Notes under the pieces: model-generated
What the model saw: only the letters and a program-made list of their open reading frames with translations
What the model was told of the DNA's origin: nothing
The model's database searches: none
Program-made: the position numbers and the translations under genes
Assembly (NCBI GenBank): GCA_030272155.1
Contig: CP126197.1
Span: forward strand, 5,634,001-5,698,000
DNA: 64,000 nt
From: Tetradesmus obliquus
Lineage: Eukaryota > Chlorophyta > Chlorophyceae > Sphaeropleales > Scenedesmaceae
Direction: 5' to 3'
Shown: positions 23,765 through 35,065 of the stretch, piece after piece
Position numbering within the stretch: the first letter of the stretch is position 1
How the letters are laid out: every line of letters begins with the position of its first letter

Positions 23765-25902
23765 GCTGCTGGTGATCTGGCTGGCATGCCAAGAAAGATG
23801 CATGGCATAGCAACTGTGAGGGGTGGGGCAATTGGTAGTCCGAATTTGATGCATTGGAACATGTCTTGTGCAAACCATGTGTGTGCTTGTGGGTGAAGGA
23901 ACAGCTGTTGTGAGCAGCTGTGCATATTTGTGTCAACAGGACGGCTGGTGTGTGGCGTGTGCATGGCATTGCGTGAAATGCGTGTGATTGGGGTTATGCA
24001 ATGCGAGCGTGGATGAGAACCGTGCTGTACTGTGCAATCAGCTGGTGCAGACAGCTGCAGAAAGATTTGTATTTCCTGCAACTCGCATTGAGTTGTGTAC
24101 ACTTGGCAGCTTGCTGGTTTCTGCACCGGATTATTGCCTTTCCAACTTGGCTGCGTTCCATATGTGGCACAGATGCCAACTCTCCAGCATGTGGCATGGA
24201 TGGAAGTGTGGTCCGCGCTGGCACTGTGACGCAGTGAACTTGGCTGTGGCCAGCATAGCGCATTACTACTAGTAGCATGCGCTCCGTGATCCCCCCTGAC
24301 CTGACTTGACATGACCAGACCTGACTTGAAGCACCTCATCCTGCAAAGCAACTGTGATCATGGTCTGGAACTTTGACTGGGGTTTGACTGCGACAATCCT
24401 GAGCTGGGTGAACTTACCCAGACAAAAGCTCTGTACATTGAACAGCATCGGGTGTGCATGGCTGACTACTGGTATGCACCTCCTTTGGGGATGATTGCCT
24501 GGTCTGTGGGTCGCCCGCGTGTTGGTTGTGCTGTGCCTGATGGCTCGGGAAAGTGAGAAGGCAATGACATGCATGCCATATGGCAGCTGCTGAGGCTTTT
24601 CTATGTTACCAGGGGGACGAAGCCCCACTGGCTTTGGCTTCTTGAGTGCAATTAGTGCCCTGCCCGGCGACAGTGCCAGCACCTGGTTCGATGCATCGTT
24701 GTTTGTGTTTACCCCAACCCTAGGAGTGGGATGAGTGGGTTGGTGCAGACACTGCATGCATGTCGGCACAAGCCGTATCATACTGCAATGATTGCTCTGC
24801 TGCATCATGCTGCAGCTGCATGCCGTAGCGCCAATTGGTGGCCATGGTCGTTATTGCACAGCTATCGTGGCGAAATGCCCATACTGGCTGACATTGTTGA
24901 TGCCCTGTAACCTACAAGCATAATATGGGTTTCGTTGGAGGTATGCAAGTAGCTTGGCAGTTGCCCTGTGTCATTTACAATCTATTGACAGCAACAGCTC
25001 AGTGCGCTCTGCACAAGCAGCAGTGCACAGCAGCGCCTGTCAACCGCGTCCTTGATGACGTCACCTGACATGAAGCAGCACTGAAATCGGCTGGCGACAT
25101 GTGGTGTACACCGCTAGCGGCATTCAAAGCAGCGTCCCGATCCACCCAGACTCTCAGTTGCATCTGCAGCTGCTGCTGTGCATGGCCCCTCAACACCTCC
25201 ACCATCACTGCACAACAGCTACTGCATGTCGAAGACCAGTGGGTGGCTACAGGTGCGCAGCACAAGTGTGTGCTGCTGTGCTGCTACAAAAACACAGAGT
25301 ACATACAGACGGCCCAATGCAGCATTAGCTGCCTAGAAAACACTAATTCAAGCAGACCATTCTGATCTCAACGCATGCCCTGCCCATAGCTTGCACTGAG
25401 CAGCCAAACCCCAGACCACTGCGGCAGGTGGTGCAGATGCATTTGCTGACATGTGTTGGGCCATACTTGGCCAAGACCTGGTAAGCTCAAGGCCGTGTTC
25501 TCCATTTGGTAAAGCATGCAGTCTGCCACCAGCTTCTGCCATGCAATACAATTGCGTCAGGCTGACGAGGCATCAGCACACAGCGCTCATGATGCTGTGG
25601 TGGCATTACATCGCCGCCCGCCACACATGAGCAATGCATGTAGTGTGGCACGCATGACACTGCAGCTGCCAGCTCGAGCCAACGGTGTCTTGGCCGCAGC
25701 GCAGTGACCCCCTGGCACCACCACGCTAGCAGTCACTGCACTGCCGTGCTGCCCACGAGCTGCAGCTGCAGCTGCGCCGCATCATCCTGTTGCAGAAGCT
25801 GCTACAGCCAGCGCCAGCTGTAGCGGCTTTTGGTGAACCAGCCTGATTGCCAAACCGGATTGTTGCTAGCTGGTGGGCTATCTGGCTGGCTGGCTGAATG
25901 GC
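23765..25902. other. Intergenic stretch between convergent genes
   Basis: No gene recognised. Holds a diverged second copy of the SINE-like 3' end (about 24604-24690), a TGTAA at 24906 that could end the phosphorylase transcript, and on the minus strand a TGTAA (plus-strand TTACA near 25607) about 300 nt past the ING-Tudor stop. A short CCTGACTTGA-type repeat lies at 24297-24331. Confidence 0.45.
24604..24690 (-). mobile_element. Diverged relative of the SINE-like element
   Basis: On the minus strand the 3' part reads AGCCAGTGGGGCTTCGTCCC then CCTGGTAAC, against AGCCAGTAGGATTCCGTCCC then CCCTGGTAAC in the copy at 16332-16380. Upstream AATTG and GGGC blocks also align. No poly(A) or target-site duplication is obvious, so it is an older or truncated copy. 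Its 5' end is uncertain. Confidence 0.5.
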
Positions 25903-25985
25903 TCACAGCGGCTCGATGAGTGACATGTGGCCTTCATTGGCAATCTCCTGTAGGTTGAGCTCTTCTACCTCACCAGTCCTGCAGG

Positions 25986-26021
<36 letters not shown>

Positions 26022-29000
26022 TAAGCACATATCCGCAATTCAGCTGGCTGTCATGTACGTTGTTGTGTCACTGGCATGGTCCACAAGCTGAAACCTGAAA
26101 AATTCCTGCGCCAGCAGCACAGCCCCAACCGCGTAGCAAACTCAACACCTTGCTGCTGCCTTTGAGCTCAACGTGAAGGCGTGTGCTTGTGCACTTACTG
26201 AAACACTTGCATGCACCAGACTGCCCACCTGTACACGATGGTAGCTGTTTTGTCGATGACGTTGACGCGGTGGATCTCAATGAGGTACCACATGTTGTCG
26301 TCCGGCCAGAACATCTCAGCCTGCCGGCCCTGCAAACACATACGCGCAGCAGCAGCAACAGCAGCAGCAGCAGCAGCAGCACAACAGCTACTGAGCACTG
26401 CAGGAAGCCGCAGAGGATGCCTACAGCAGCGCAGTGCGGCTTCACAATCAACTATGCAAACCGTGGTGCTGCAAAGGCTTCACACGCTGTGCGGCACCTG
26501 TTCACAGCCCTCACTTGCCCCCCACGCAGCCCACCTGCAGGTCCGGCTTGATGTCAGACACCTGCAGCAGCCGCCCCGGCAGCTGCGGCTGCTGCGCGCT
26601 GTCCATCAGCCCCAGCGTGCGCTCGTGGTGCGCAAACTGCAGCGTAGGATACATACTATCCCCGCCGGCCGCCATACTACTCGGGTTGCTGCTGCCGCCG
26701 CCGCCGAATCCTCCCATTCCTCCAAACTCATCTCCCTGGGCCAAAACCGCTGCTGCCATCACCCTCTGGTCTTCCCTGACCCGCTTCTTGGTAGTAGGGA
26801 TGTGAGGAGGGATGCCGGCACCGCCCATTGGGCCGCCGCCTGCACCCGGCCCCACTGGTATCCGCTTGAGGCTGGGTGCTGCGAGGGGCTCCAGGCTGTC
26901 CCATTGGTCGGCAAAACCCTTGCCCTTGCCCCTGCCGCCGCCTGCAAGCAGTGGTTTAGGGTTCAGCAGGGTTTGAGAAAGAGAGGATTGAGGTTTAGGA
27001 TTTAGGGTGTGAGGGGCTCTAGGCTGTCTCACTGGTCGGCAAAGCCCTTGCCCTTGCCCCTGCCGCCGCCTGCGGTTTTGCGGTTTGGGTGGTTCAGGGT
27101 TCAGGGGTTGGAGGAGCAGCACAGATGGTGGGTTGATTGTGGAGGCCACAGGGTGTTGGGAGGTGCAGCTGGTCGGTGTGCATTGACTGGCGCAGCAACT
27201 AATTGTGGAACCATGCTGTGCCCGGCAACATATCTGCACATAAGTGCGCATGCAAACTGCCTGCAGCCCAGTCAGCGAAGTGCTGCAGTCTGGCGCAAGC
27301 CTGGGTGCTGCTGCGTATAAATCACCTGCAGAGTAGGGCTGCTCAAAAGGGTTGTACGCGTCTGCTGCTGCTGTGGGTATGGCCGCCACTTCCTCCTCAA
27401 ACTGGGCGGTGGTCTGGCAGTGGCAACAACAACAGCAGCAGCAGCAGCAGCAGCAGTGATGACAGCAGGCTTATCAGCAGCAAGCACAACAAGAGATGCA
27501 TGGGCATGCCAGGGTGCGCGGCATGCACTGCCATGCCGCTGCCTGCTGCTACAGCACCTGCAGCCACCTCCAGCAGCTGTTGTGCAGTGGGCTGTGCCCA
27601 GAGCTGCTGTGCCGTGCCTGTTGTTCAGCAACAAGCCCAGAGCGCGTTGCTCCTGCTGTAGTGGCTGCTGCTGCCATCTGCGCTGCTGCTGCTGTCGCTG
27701 CACTTGTCACAGTCACTAGCACCCACCCCAACTGCTCGCAAGATGCTGGGTGACCAGCAATGTCCCAAACGGCGCAAGATGCTGAGTGACCAGCAATGTC
27801 CCAAACGGCGCAAGATGCTGAGTGACCAGCAATGTCCCAAACGGCGCAAGATGCTGAGTGACCAGCAATGTCCCAAACGGCGCAAGCATACGGCACTAGC
27901 GGCTATCCAGCTGGGCTGCTGCTGCTGCTGCTGCTCAACAGCCAGCCGTCTCGGCGCGTCCAGCTCATGCTGCTGCTTTGTTATAAGCTCCAGCGCATAC
28001 CGCGCAACAGGCGTACCCACAACGCACGATGCTAACGCTGCCGCTGCTGCTGCAGCTTATGCTGCTGCCGCCAATTGCTAGAGCACTCACCGCGTCCAGC
28101 TCTCGCTGGTGGTTGGTGATCAGCTCCAGCGCGTGCTGCGCCAGCGTGACCTTCTCCTCGCTGAACTGGTACAGCAGTGCCTCCTGCCGCTTGAAGGCAG
28201 CTACCAGGCCCAAATATTCCTGCGGGCAGGCAGCAGCAGCAGCAGCAGGGTGCAGCAGCAGCAGTGACAGCAGAGGAGCGAAGATTGAGACCAGTGCCGT
28301 GCTTGTTGCAGACATGCCTGCTTCCCAGCAGACCAGCAGATCAGCACAGCTGTGTTTTTTCCTCTTTTAACGGTTGCTTCTGCTGCTGCTGCTGCTGCTG
28401 CTGCACGCACCTGCTCGTCTGGCCCGCCCTTCCTGCTGCCCGCTGCCGGCTCCATCCTGCACAGCGCGTCAGTGGTGTGCTTGATGGCCTCCATCAGCTC
28501 AGCTGTGCGAGCATCAAGCACCTGGCAGCAGCAGCAGCAGCAGCAGCAGCGGCAGCAGCAGCAGCGGCAGCAGCAGCAGCGGCAGCAGCAGCAGCGGCAG
28601 CAGCAGCAGCAGCAGCGTTAGTTGAGGATGTGTGGTGTGCTTGATGGCCTCCATCAGCTCAGCAGTGCGCGCATCCAGTACCTGGCAGCAGCAGCAGCAG
28701 GGAGTGTTGTTTGATGACAGCTGGTGCTTGCAACTAAGCAAGCAGCGACAGCAGGGATGCGCTGCAAAGTGAAGAGCGCCAACTATATGGTGGATGATTC
28801 GCTGCACGCACACACTCAGCCAGCATGCAGCGGACTGTGCTGTGTGCGCAGGACGGCAACCAGCCACTGCAGCACAGTACTGAAGCAGCCGGCACACCAA
28901 ACTGCTGACGGAAGAGCCCTGTCAAGGGACAGCCATGCTGCCACCCCGCTGCCACCACGCCGCACTGCCTTACCCTGATCATGTTGAGGAACCTGGACAG

Positions 29001-29063
29001 GTCTGATGGCAGGCCCAGCGTGCTCTCCACATAATTTTCTAGGTAGGATATTATGCTCGCCAT
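25903..29063 (-). CDS. ING-domain protein with C-terminal Tudor-like module (no PHD finger)
   Basis: Seven minus-strand exons join in phase: 29063-28974, 28521-28411, 28219-28091, 27413-27326, 26941-26535, 26329-26229 and 25978-25903; 333 residues. Residues 1-120 match the ING N-terminal fold: SYLENYVESTLGLPSDL, then LDARTAELMEAI, then YQFSEEKVTLAQHALEL, then RELDATTAQFEEEV, the same order as in human ING4/5. The middle is Gly/Ser/Ala-rich with a basic TTKKRVREDQR patch near the usual NLS position. Residues ~270-333 look like a Tudor-type barrel: GRQAEMFWPDDNMWYLIEI, TATIVYRTGEVEELNL, GHMSLIEPL. Known ING proteins end in a PHD finger that reads H3K4 methylation and sit in histone acetyltransferase or deacetylase complexes; here the chain stops after the Tudor-like part. 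A role as chromatin-complex subunit is inferred. Three exon edges are echoed in its introns. Confidence 0.78.
26953..27110 (-). repeat. Echo of ING-Tudor exon 5 start, with degenerate TTTAGGG-like flank
   Basis: 27008-27073 repeats about 65 nt of the 5' edge of exon 5 (26880-26941), 128 bp upstream in transcript sense. The copy has an in-frame stop (TGA for TGG), so splicing to it would end the protein. The flanks hold TTTAGGG and near variants on the plus strand (about 26957, 26994, 27001). Confidence 0.7.
27738..27885. repeat. 36-bp minisatellite, four copies
   Basis: Four near-identical 36-bp units start at 27738, 27774, 27810 and 27846 (core GACCAGCAATGTCCCAAACG), with a partial fifth at 27882. 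Lies in intron 3 of the ING-Tudor gene. Confidence 0.93.
27955..28007 (-). repeat. Echo of ING-Tudor exon 3 end
   Basis: Copy of the 3' edge of exon 3, 136 bp further into intron 3. The exon reads ALELITNHQRELDA and the copy ALELITKQQHELDA. The donor GT after it has been lost, so it should not splice. Confidence 0.75.
28522..28681 (-). repeat. Echo of ING-Tudor exon 2 start plus interrupted CAG tract
   Basis: 28631-28681 repeats the first 50 nt of exon 2 with its CAG acceptor, 160 bp upstream in the transcript; it reads LDARTAELMEAIKHTT as the exon does. Between copy and exon lies a GCAGCAGCAGCG-type tract (28525-28618), which on the minus strand places a long CTG run before the real acceptor. 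Confidence 0.82.
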
Positions 29064-29940
29064 GCTGCAGGGCTGTTTGCTATGCTATGCTGGAGCTTCT
29101 TGTGTGGGTGCAGGAGCAGCAGCAGCTGATGCTGCTGCCTGCAGACAGAGGCACCCCTACTGCTGCCCAGGAGCCATGCTGCCGATGACAACAGTACTTT
29201 GATGCTTCTCAAATGAAACGTAGATGATAAAGCTGCTGTTCGTGATGAAAACAATGGCTTGAGGCTTGCAAGGCAAAGAGCGGCTTTTGTTTGGTTGTGA
29301 TCCAGCAGCGCCGATGACAAGTCAAGGAAGAAGGATTTGTAAACAGTTGCAGCAGCTGTGGTCGTTCACGCCCATGACCGTGCTCAGTACTTCTGTTCAC
29401 AACCTCCTGGAGTGACACATCAGGAGTTTGAACGACGGACCCCCTGAAGTCATGCCCTCGCCCGCACGATCTTTACCGAAATCAGCAAACATTAAGTTTC
29501 ACCGTAGCTTGCAGATAATCTTCCGTGTACGAATGCCTGCAAAGTCATCAGCAGCTGTAGCAGCAGCAGGCACAAGCAATTTCAGTTGCAATGCGCTGCC
29601 ATTCGCCCTTTTCATCACAACATCAGCTGCAGTATGTACATGGCAAGCTGGTGGTGAAGGCTGCGCCAGCTAGCAGGTCATGTGTAGCAAGCAGGCAATG
29701 GCAGGCTGCTGCTGCAGCAGCAGCCTGCTCAGCTGTGTTGCGCAAGCCTCAGCAGGAGCTCAGAAGGTGTAGCAGAGGTGAATACGCAGTGCCAACAACC
29801 GCAAAGTTTCTTTTAACGAAGGGTCCAGTCGCTGCAATTCTAGAATGAGTGATGATGGTTGAGCGTACATCGCCTGCTGGTGGCTGCAGCTGTAGCAGAT
29901 ATCCGGCACTCCAAAGCTGTCAGGCCCCTGCCCTGCCAAT
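29064..29940. other. Divergent intergenic region
   Basis: Separates the ING-Tudor gene (minus) from the next gene (plus), so both promoters should lie here. No TATA box or other site I can name; a short CTG run near 29130. Confidence 0.4.
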
Positions 29941-30120
29941 GTGATGCACTATCCCAACATCACTATGCACTGGTGTACTAATGTGTGTGCTGAATCTGCT
30001 GTCAATGACAACGGGGCCGATATGGCAGGTGGCAGTGCTAGCTTGGCATGCAGAGCCGCCCCTGATGACAGCAGCAGCGCAGCCAGCATCAGTGCAGGCG
30101 AGCCTTTGGCTGTACTGCCC

Positions 30121-30151
<31 letters not shown>

Positions 30152-30267
30152 TAGGCCCAGCTTGGCAGCCCCAGGACATCCTCAAAGCAACTACAGCTGA
30201 TGGCACCACTCTCTTCATGGAGGTAATCAGCACTCCAGCAGCCAGCGGCACGCAAGCAAACAGTGAC

Positions 30268-30298
<31 letters not shown>

Positions 30299-32497
30299 CG
30301 ATCGTCGCCCACCAAGGCGTGCTGTATGCAGTGCAGCAGACGCAGCAGCACCTGCTGCTGCTGCCGCAGGGCTGGCAGCTGCAGCCGGAGCAGCAGCTAG
30401 TCAAAGCCCTGCCCGGCTGGCCAGCAGCACTGCAGCAGCTGCAGGCCAAGCAGCGACTGCCGCAGCAGCCGCTGCAGCTGCAGTCGGCGGCTGTGGTGTC
30501 ATCGGCTGCGCAGCTGCAGGCGGCAGTGCAGCGCAACCCTGCTTTGTGGAGAGATGGCACAGGTGCGGGGGGTAAAGTACAACAACACTAACAGGATGAC
30601 TCACCCGAGACACGCTGCTTCAGGCTGTTGGGGCAGCGTGGTTCCTTGCAATGCGTGCATGCTTGAGCACTGTGTGTGGCTAAAAGCAGTTGTTGCATGC
30701 ACATCCCCAGCTGCCCTGTGGAGGGATGGCACAGGTGCGGCCTGCTAGGGCTGGCAGAGCAGCAACACCGACTGCTTTACCCCAGCCTACTTGCAGGCTG
30801 TTGCAGCAGAATGTTTCTTCTCGCAATGGACGTCTGCCGGAGACTCTGTATGGCTATGAGAGTAGTCGCTGCATGCGAGTCTGAAGCGAACACGTGACAT
30901 GCTGCGCCTGCAGGCCCATCGGACCCCCAACTGCAGGGCCTGCAGTACCAAACGTTAGCAGCAGGCGAGGTGGATAGCCTGCTCTCCAGGGCACGTGGCC
31001 TGGTGATGGTGTTGTGCAATGCATCACATGAAATTGAATGCCTCTATACTGCCCCACATGCATCTGGCTTGCTGCCCTTGCAGGCCCATCGGACCCTCCA
31101 CTGCAGGGCCTGCAGTACCAGACGCTAGCAGCAGGCGAGGTGGAGAGCCTGCTGAGCAGGGCACGCGGCCTGGTGATGGTGCAGCTGGTGGTGGGCTGGG
31201 ATGCTGGGGTGCCGCAGCCGGTGTACAACCCGCTGCTGCTGCACAGCCTGGGGCGGGCGCTGCGGGACGCTGATGTCAGCATCTTCATGAGCAAGGCTGC
31301 AGGTGCATGATGTTGTTGATGTTTGTGACATTTGGTCGCATTTCCACTGACAGTGTGTCTTACAGCCAGCATCAGCATTTTGTATGGCTGCAGCTGCAGA
31401 TGAGGCGGCTGCTGCATTGAGTTTTTGGCAGTTGTCCAGCACTGTTGCGTGGTGCTGCTGATCCGCTGACAGTGCATGGTTCGTTGCTGACAGCAGTGAG
31501 CCACACACTAGCAGCTGTCGCATCCGCAACAATGCTGCGTGACAATGGATCGTAGTCAGCCAGCTCAGCTTGACTGTACCAGGCGCAACAACCAGCAAAA
31601 CCCAGCATTCATCAAGCAGGCCATGATCTCGCTGCCATTGCACCCTGTGTGCCACCATGCTCTGCAGGAGGATTAGGCCTGACGGCCATTTTGTGTGCCA
31701 AGGCTGAGCCGTGGCGGGCCTGGGGTGCCCACCTGGCGGGCTTTGGCGCTCAGGCGGCGCTGGTGGCTGACTCAGCCTACTACAAGCTGCTGATCGGGCG
31801 CATGCTGGGGTACAAGGAGGGCCACATCCACGCCCACATCCAGGTGGGGGCATGGCTGATGATTTAGATGTTTTGCTGCCCTTTCAACCGGGCCTTTACA
31901 CTGAAACTAACAGCTTTGCAAGCTGCTGATCGGGCGCATGCTGGCGTACAAGGAGAAGCACACCCACGCCCTCATCCAGGTGGGAAGAGTGGGCGGTGAT
32001 GGTTATGTTCCTGTTGGCAGAGCCTATGTTGTTATGTGGCTGTTACTTGATTTGTGAGCAGTGGCCTCTTTTGCGGCTGACGTGTAAGCGCCGAACAGAT
32101 GTGCCAAGTGCTCGCACTGGGGCTCTGCATAGCCGGCCGAAGGCAGGTGCTGATCGGTAAGCTGCAACTGCCTCATGCAACTGCCATGTTCTGACTTGTC
32201 ATCATCATGTCACCATTGAAGCCATAGCAACGTCTCCATGTGCTGACTTGTGCAAGGCTTACATGCTTGCTCCTGCTGCAGGCCACCTCGGGCCGGCTAC
32301 AGCCTACGCCCGAAGTGGTGGCTGCTGTGGACAAGGACATGGCCAAGATAAGCAGGAAGAAGCCGCAGCTGCCTTGGAGCGCAAGCAGCGCGGCTGGCGG
32401 CAGCAAAGCAGGCGGCAGCAAAGCAGGCGGCAGGAAGCAGCAGCAACCGCAGCAGCAGCAGCAGCAGCTGCCGAGGTCAGCGCGCAAGAAGCGCTAG
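29941..32497 (+). CDS. Unrecognised 410-residue protein, Gln/Ala-rich N-terminus, basic C-terminus
   Basis: Four exons join in phase: 29941-30562, 31084-31302, 31668-31843, 32282-32497. The N-terminal half is Ala/Gln/Leu-rich with little structure. Exons 2-4 look like a folded domain: GLVMVQLVVGWDAG, LGRALRDADVSIFMSKAAG, GLGLTAILCAKAEPWRAWGA, then YKLLIGRMLGYKEGHIHAHI and TPEVVAAVDKDMAK. The tail is KAGGSKAGGRK plus poly-Gln and SARKKR, possibly nuclear. I do not recognise the family. A TGTAA lies 49 nt after the stop (32546-32550). Exon edges are echoed in introns 1 and 3. The start at 29941 is the first ATG of the open frame; in-frame ATG at 30022 is possible. Confidence 0.65.
30705..31013 (+). 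repeat. Paired echoes in intron 1 of the 410-residue gene
   Basis: 30711-30734 copies the end of exon 1 (GGATGGCACAG then GTGCGG donor), 172 bp after the real donor. 30914-31013 copies the first ~100 nt of exon 2 with its TGCAG acceptor, 170 bp before the real acceptor. Order is exon end, copy, copy, exon start, so two separate duplications are needed, not one of the whole intron. Confidence 0.85.
31918..31979 (+). repeat. Echo of exon 3 end of the 410-residue gene
   Basis: 62-nt copy of the 3' edge of exon 3, 136 bp past the real donor, keeping CATCCAG then GTGGGA. It reads KLLIGRMLAYKEKHTHALIQ against KLLIGRMLGYKEGHIHAHIQ in the exon. Confidence 0.88.
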
Positions 32498-32545
32498 GGG
32501 CTCAGCTGGCAGTCCTTGGGCCCTTGTGCGGAGCACCCCAAGTTT

Positions 32546-32550
32546 TGTAA
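32546..32550 (+). promoter_or_regulatory. TGTAA polyadenylation signal
   Basis: First TGTAA after the stop of the 410-residue gene. TGTAA is the usual near-upstream element in green-algal nuclear genes. Confidence 0.6.
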
Positions 32551-33070
32551 AGAGATCTGTTACTGAGTGGTTTAACTGGCTGTCTTATAGCATCATGAAT
32601 ACGCAGTAACAGTTGCCTTGTACTGTGCGCTCTGAGCTGTCCTATTGCTGGGCCCATGACAGCATGCCACACGTGCACGCCATGCATGTGCCGCATAGCA
32701 CGCCTGTGCAAGCAGTGCGCACTCCCTGGTGCTGCCTGAATTGCACAACGCCACCAGCTTGCCTCTCGTCAATCTGGTGGCAGCCAGAAGCACCTCTAGT
32801 GGCAGCCAGAAGCCGCACGCTACAGCTGCAGTACAGTTGCAGATGATACTTGGCTCTGGTTCTTGCCAAAGAACCCTAGCGACCTTGCCACGGCAACTCC
32901 ACAGCTTGCGGTGGTGGAGAAAGCGCTCTTACAGCTGGTTCTGCCTTTATTGATTTGTTTCCGGTCACGGAAGCTGCCTGATCCCGATAATCGCATGCGT
33001 TGTCAGCCTATCTGTAGATGTTGTACTGTATCGCCGTTGAGCAGCATGCACACGCCCGATCGATAGCAGG
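32551..33070. other. Short intergenic region
   Basis: Presumed promoter and 5' UTR of the WD40 gene. No clear TATA box or other motif. Confidence 0.4.
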
Positions 33071-35028
33071 ATGATCAAGAAGCGGAGGATATTGGCTGAA
33101 CAGTCACCGGTGACAAACCATCACAGCAACACTGCGCAGCTGCTGCTGCAACAGCAGCTTGGCCTGCAGAGCTGCACTGCCATTCGCAGGAAGCTCTTAG
33201 AGGCATCTGTACAGCGCTTCACGTTGCAGGTGATGCTTTTTTACTTTTGACCACCCACAACATCCAGCTGTCAACATTAGGCCAAGAAGGGAACAGTGTC
33301 AGCACAAGGGTGCCAGGAAGCTCGTCAAACCAAACTACATCTGACCTCCGGACCTGCTGTCGCATCATGTGTGCAACTGCTGACCTCACACCACTCACCT
33401 CCAGGCTGCCATTGACACGTACGATGAGGGATCCAGTGGGGGTATGGCACTGCCGTACATGCAGCGCCGCAGCGCAGTGCTGGAGCTGCTGGCCCACGGC
33501 CAGCTGCTGTTTGTGCTAACCAACAGCGGGCTGTGCTCGGTGCACCACATGGGCGGTGAGCGGCATGCTGCTGGGGCCCCATCTAAACATGTCAGGGGCC
33601 TTATTTGCACATAGTGCTGCTGCAAACTGTGCTTCCTGTACCTTTCTTACACATGCTGCGGCAGCAGCAACTCCACAGCAGCAGAGGAGCAGGCGGCTTG
33701 TAGGGCACTGCTCCAATGTCGCCAATGCTGGTGGTGCGACGCGGTTGTGCGTTTGCATGGTGTGCCGACAGGCTGACTAAGCAAGTGGCACTCGAGCCAG
33801 CGCGCCTGGTGGCAGCCCCCTTTTGCTCCCCTGCAGCTACAAACATTTACATGCAGTGGGCACCATACGTGTGTTAGCTACAGCGTGCAGCGGCACCCTT
33901 ACAACCTCTGGTTCCTACAGCATGCCACATCTGCTGAGCACCTGTTGTGCCACCTTGCCTGAACCTGCTGCCGCATCTGCAGTGTCACGCACGCGGCGCC
34001 TAGGCTACCTGAATGCTCTGGTTGCTACAGATTGCCGCACATGCTGAGCAAATGTTGTGCCTGGACCTGGTGCCGCATCTGCAGTGTCACGCACGCGGCG
34101 CCTAGGCTATTTGAATGCCGGCCCGCATGACGTCATCCGCTCCATCGTCTTCAACGAGTGTGACAGCAGCATTCTGGCTGTGTCATTCCACTCGACAGAT
34201 ACGGCCTTCCCCAACCAGCTGCACTGCAGATCGGTGCCAGCACACAGCAGGTAGGCAGATGCCATGCATGCTGCAAGCAGGCAGTTCGCCTGTTGGAGGG
34301 TTCTGGCCCCCATAACCACACAGCATGTTGCACTGGAGACATGCACAATGACAGACCTATTCTCAACAATTGCCCTGCGGCAATTCCAGCCCCACAGTGC
34401 GGCCCTGCTTACTGATACGCTGCTGTTTGACCGCCTGTTGACCTGTTGCAGCTCTTTCACCAACAACACCAGCAGCAGCAGCAGCGCTGGCCCCTGGTGC
34501 ATTGCTGCCGGCATGGCCATCTGTGAGCCTGTGGCCTTCCCTGGCTTTGTGGAGTTTGATGAGGCAGCACACAGGGCACTGCTGCTGAATGCAGCCACCA
34601 TGTGAGTGCGGGCGGTGGTGGGCGCGACAGCGGCCTGGGAGTGGTGCATGCAGCTTGGCACAGCCTCTTGTGTGCTTGTGATGCGCTTGGGCAGCCGCGT
34701 AGGGCTCATCTTGCAGCCTTGTCGTTTGTCCAGAAAGCTGCTTGGAAAGCCCCATTCCTGCATTGTGTTCAATTCCCTGTTCATCGTCCCTGAACCTCAA
34801 CCTATTTTGCTCTGTTTGCTGCTGCTGCAGGCAGTACAAGGTGTACGACCTGTCCAGCCCCAGCTACAGCCTGCTGTACTGCCTGCCTGCTGCTGGCGTC
34901 ACTGACGTGAAGCTGGGCAGTAGCTACCTGCTGCTGGTGCGAGAGGCACAGCGCCAGCAGCGCCAGCAGCAGCAGCAGCAGCAGCAAATGGAGGACGGAA
35001 CCGGCCACCTGCTGCTGGTGCGGGAGGC

Positions 35029-35065
<37 letters not shown>

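Noticed and set aside
27549-27896. Repeat protein with CAVWDIAGHSAS units
   Set aside because: Produced by the 36-bp intronic minisatellite, whose length is a multiple of three.
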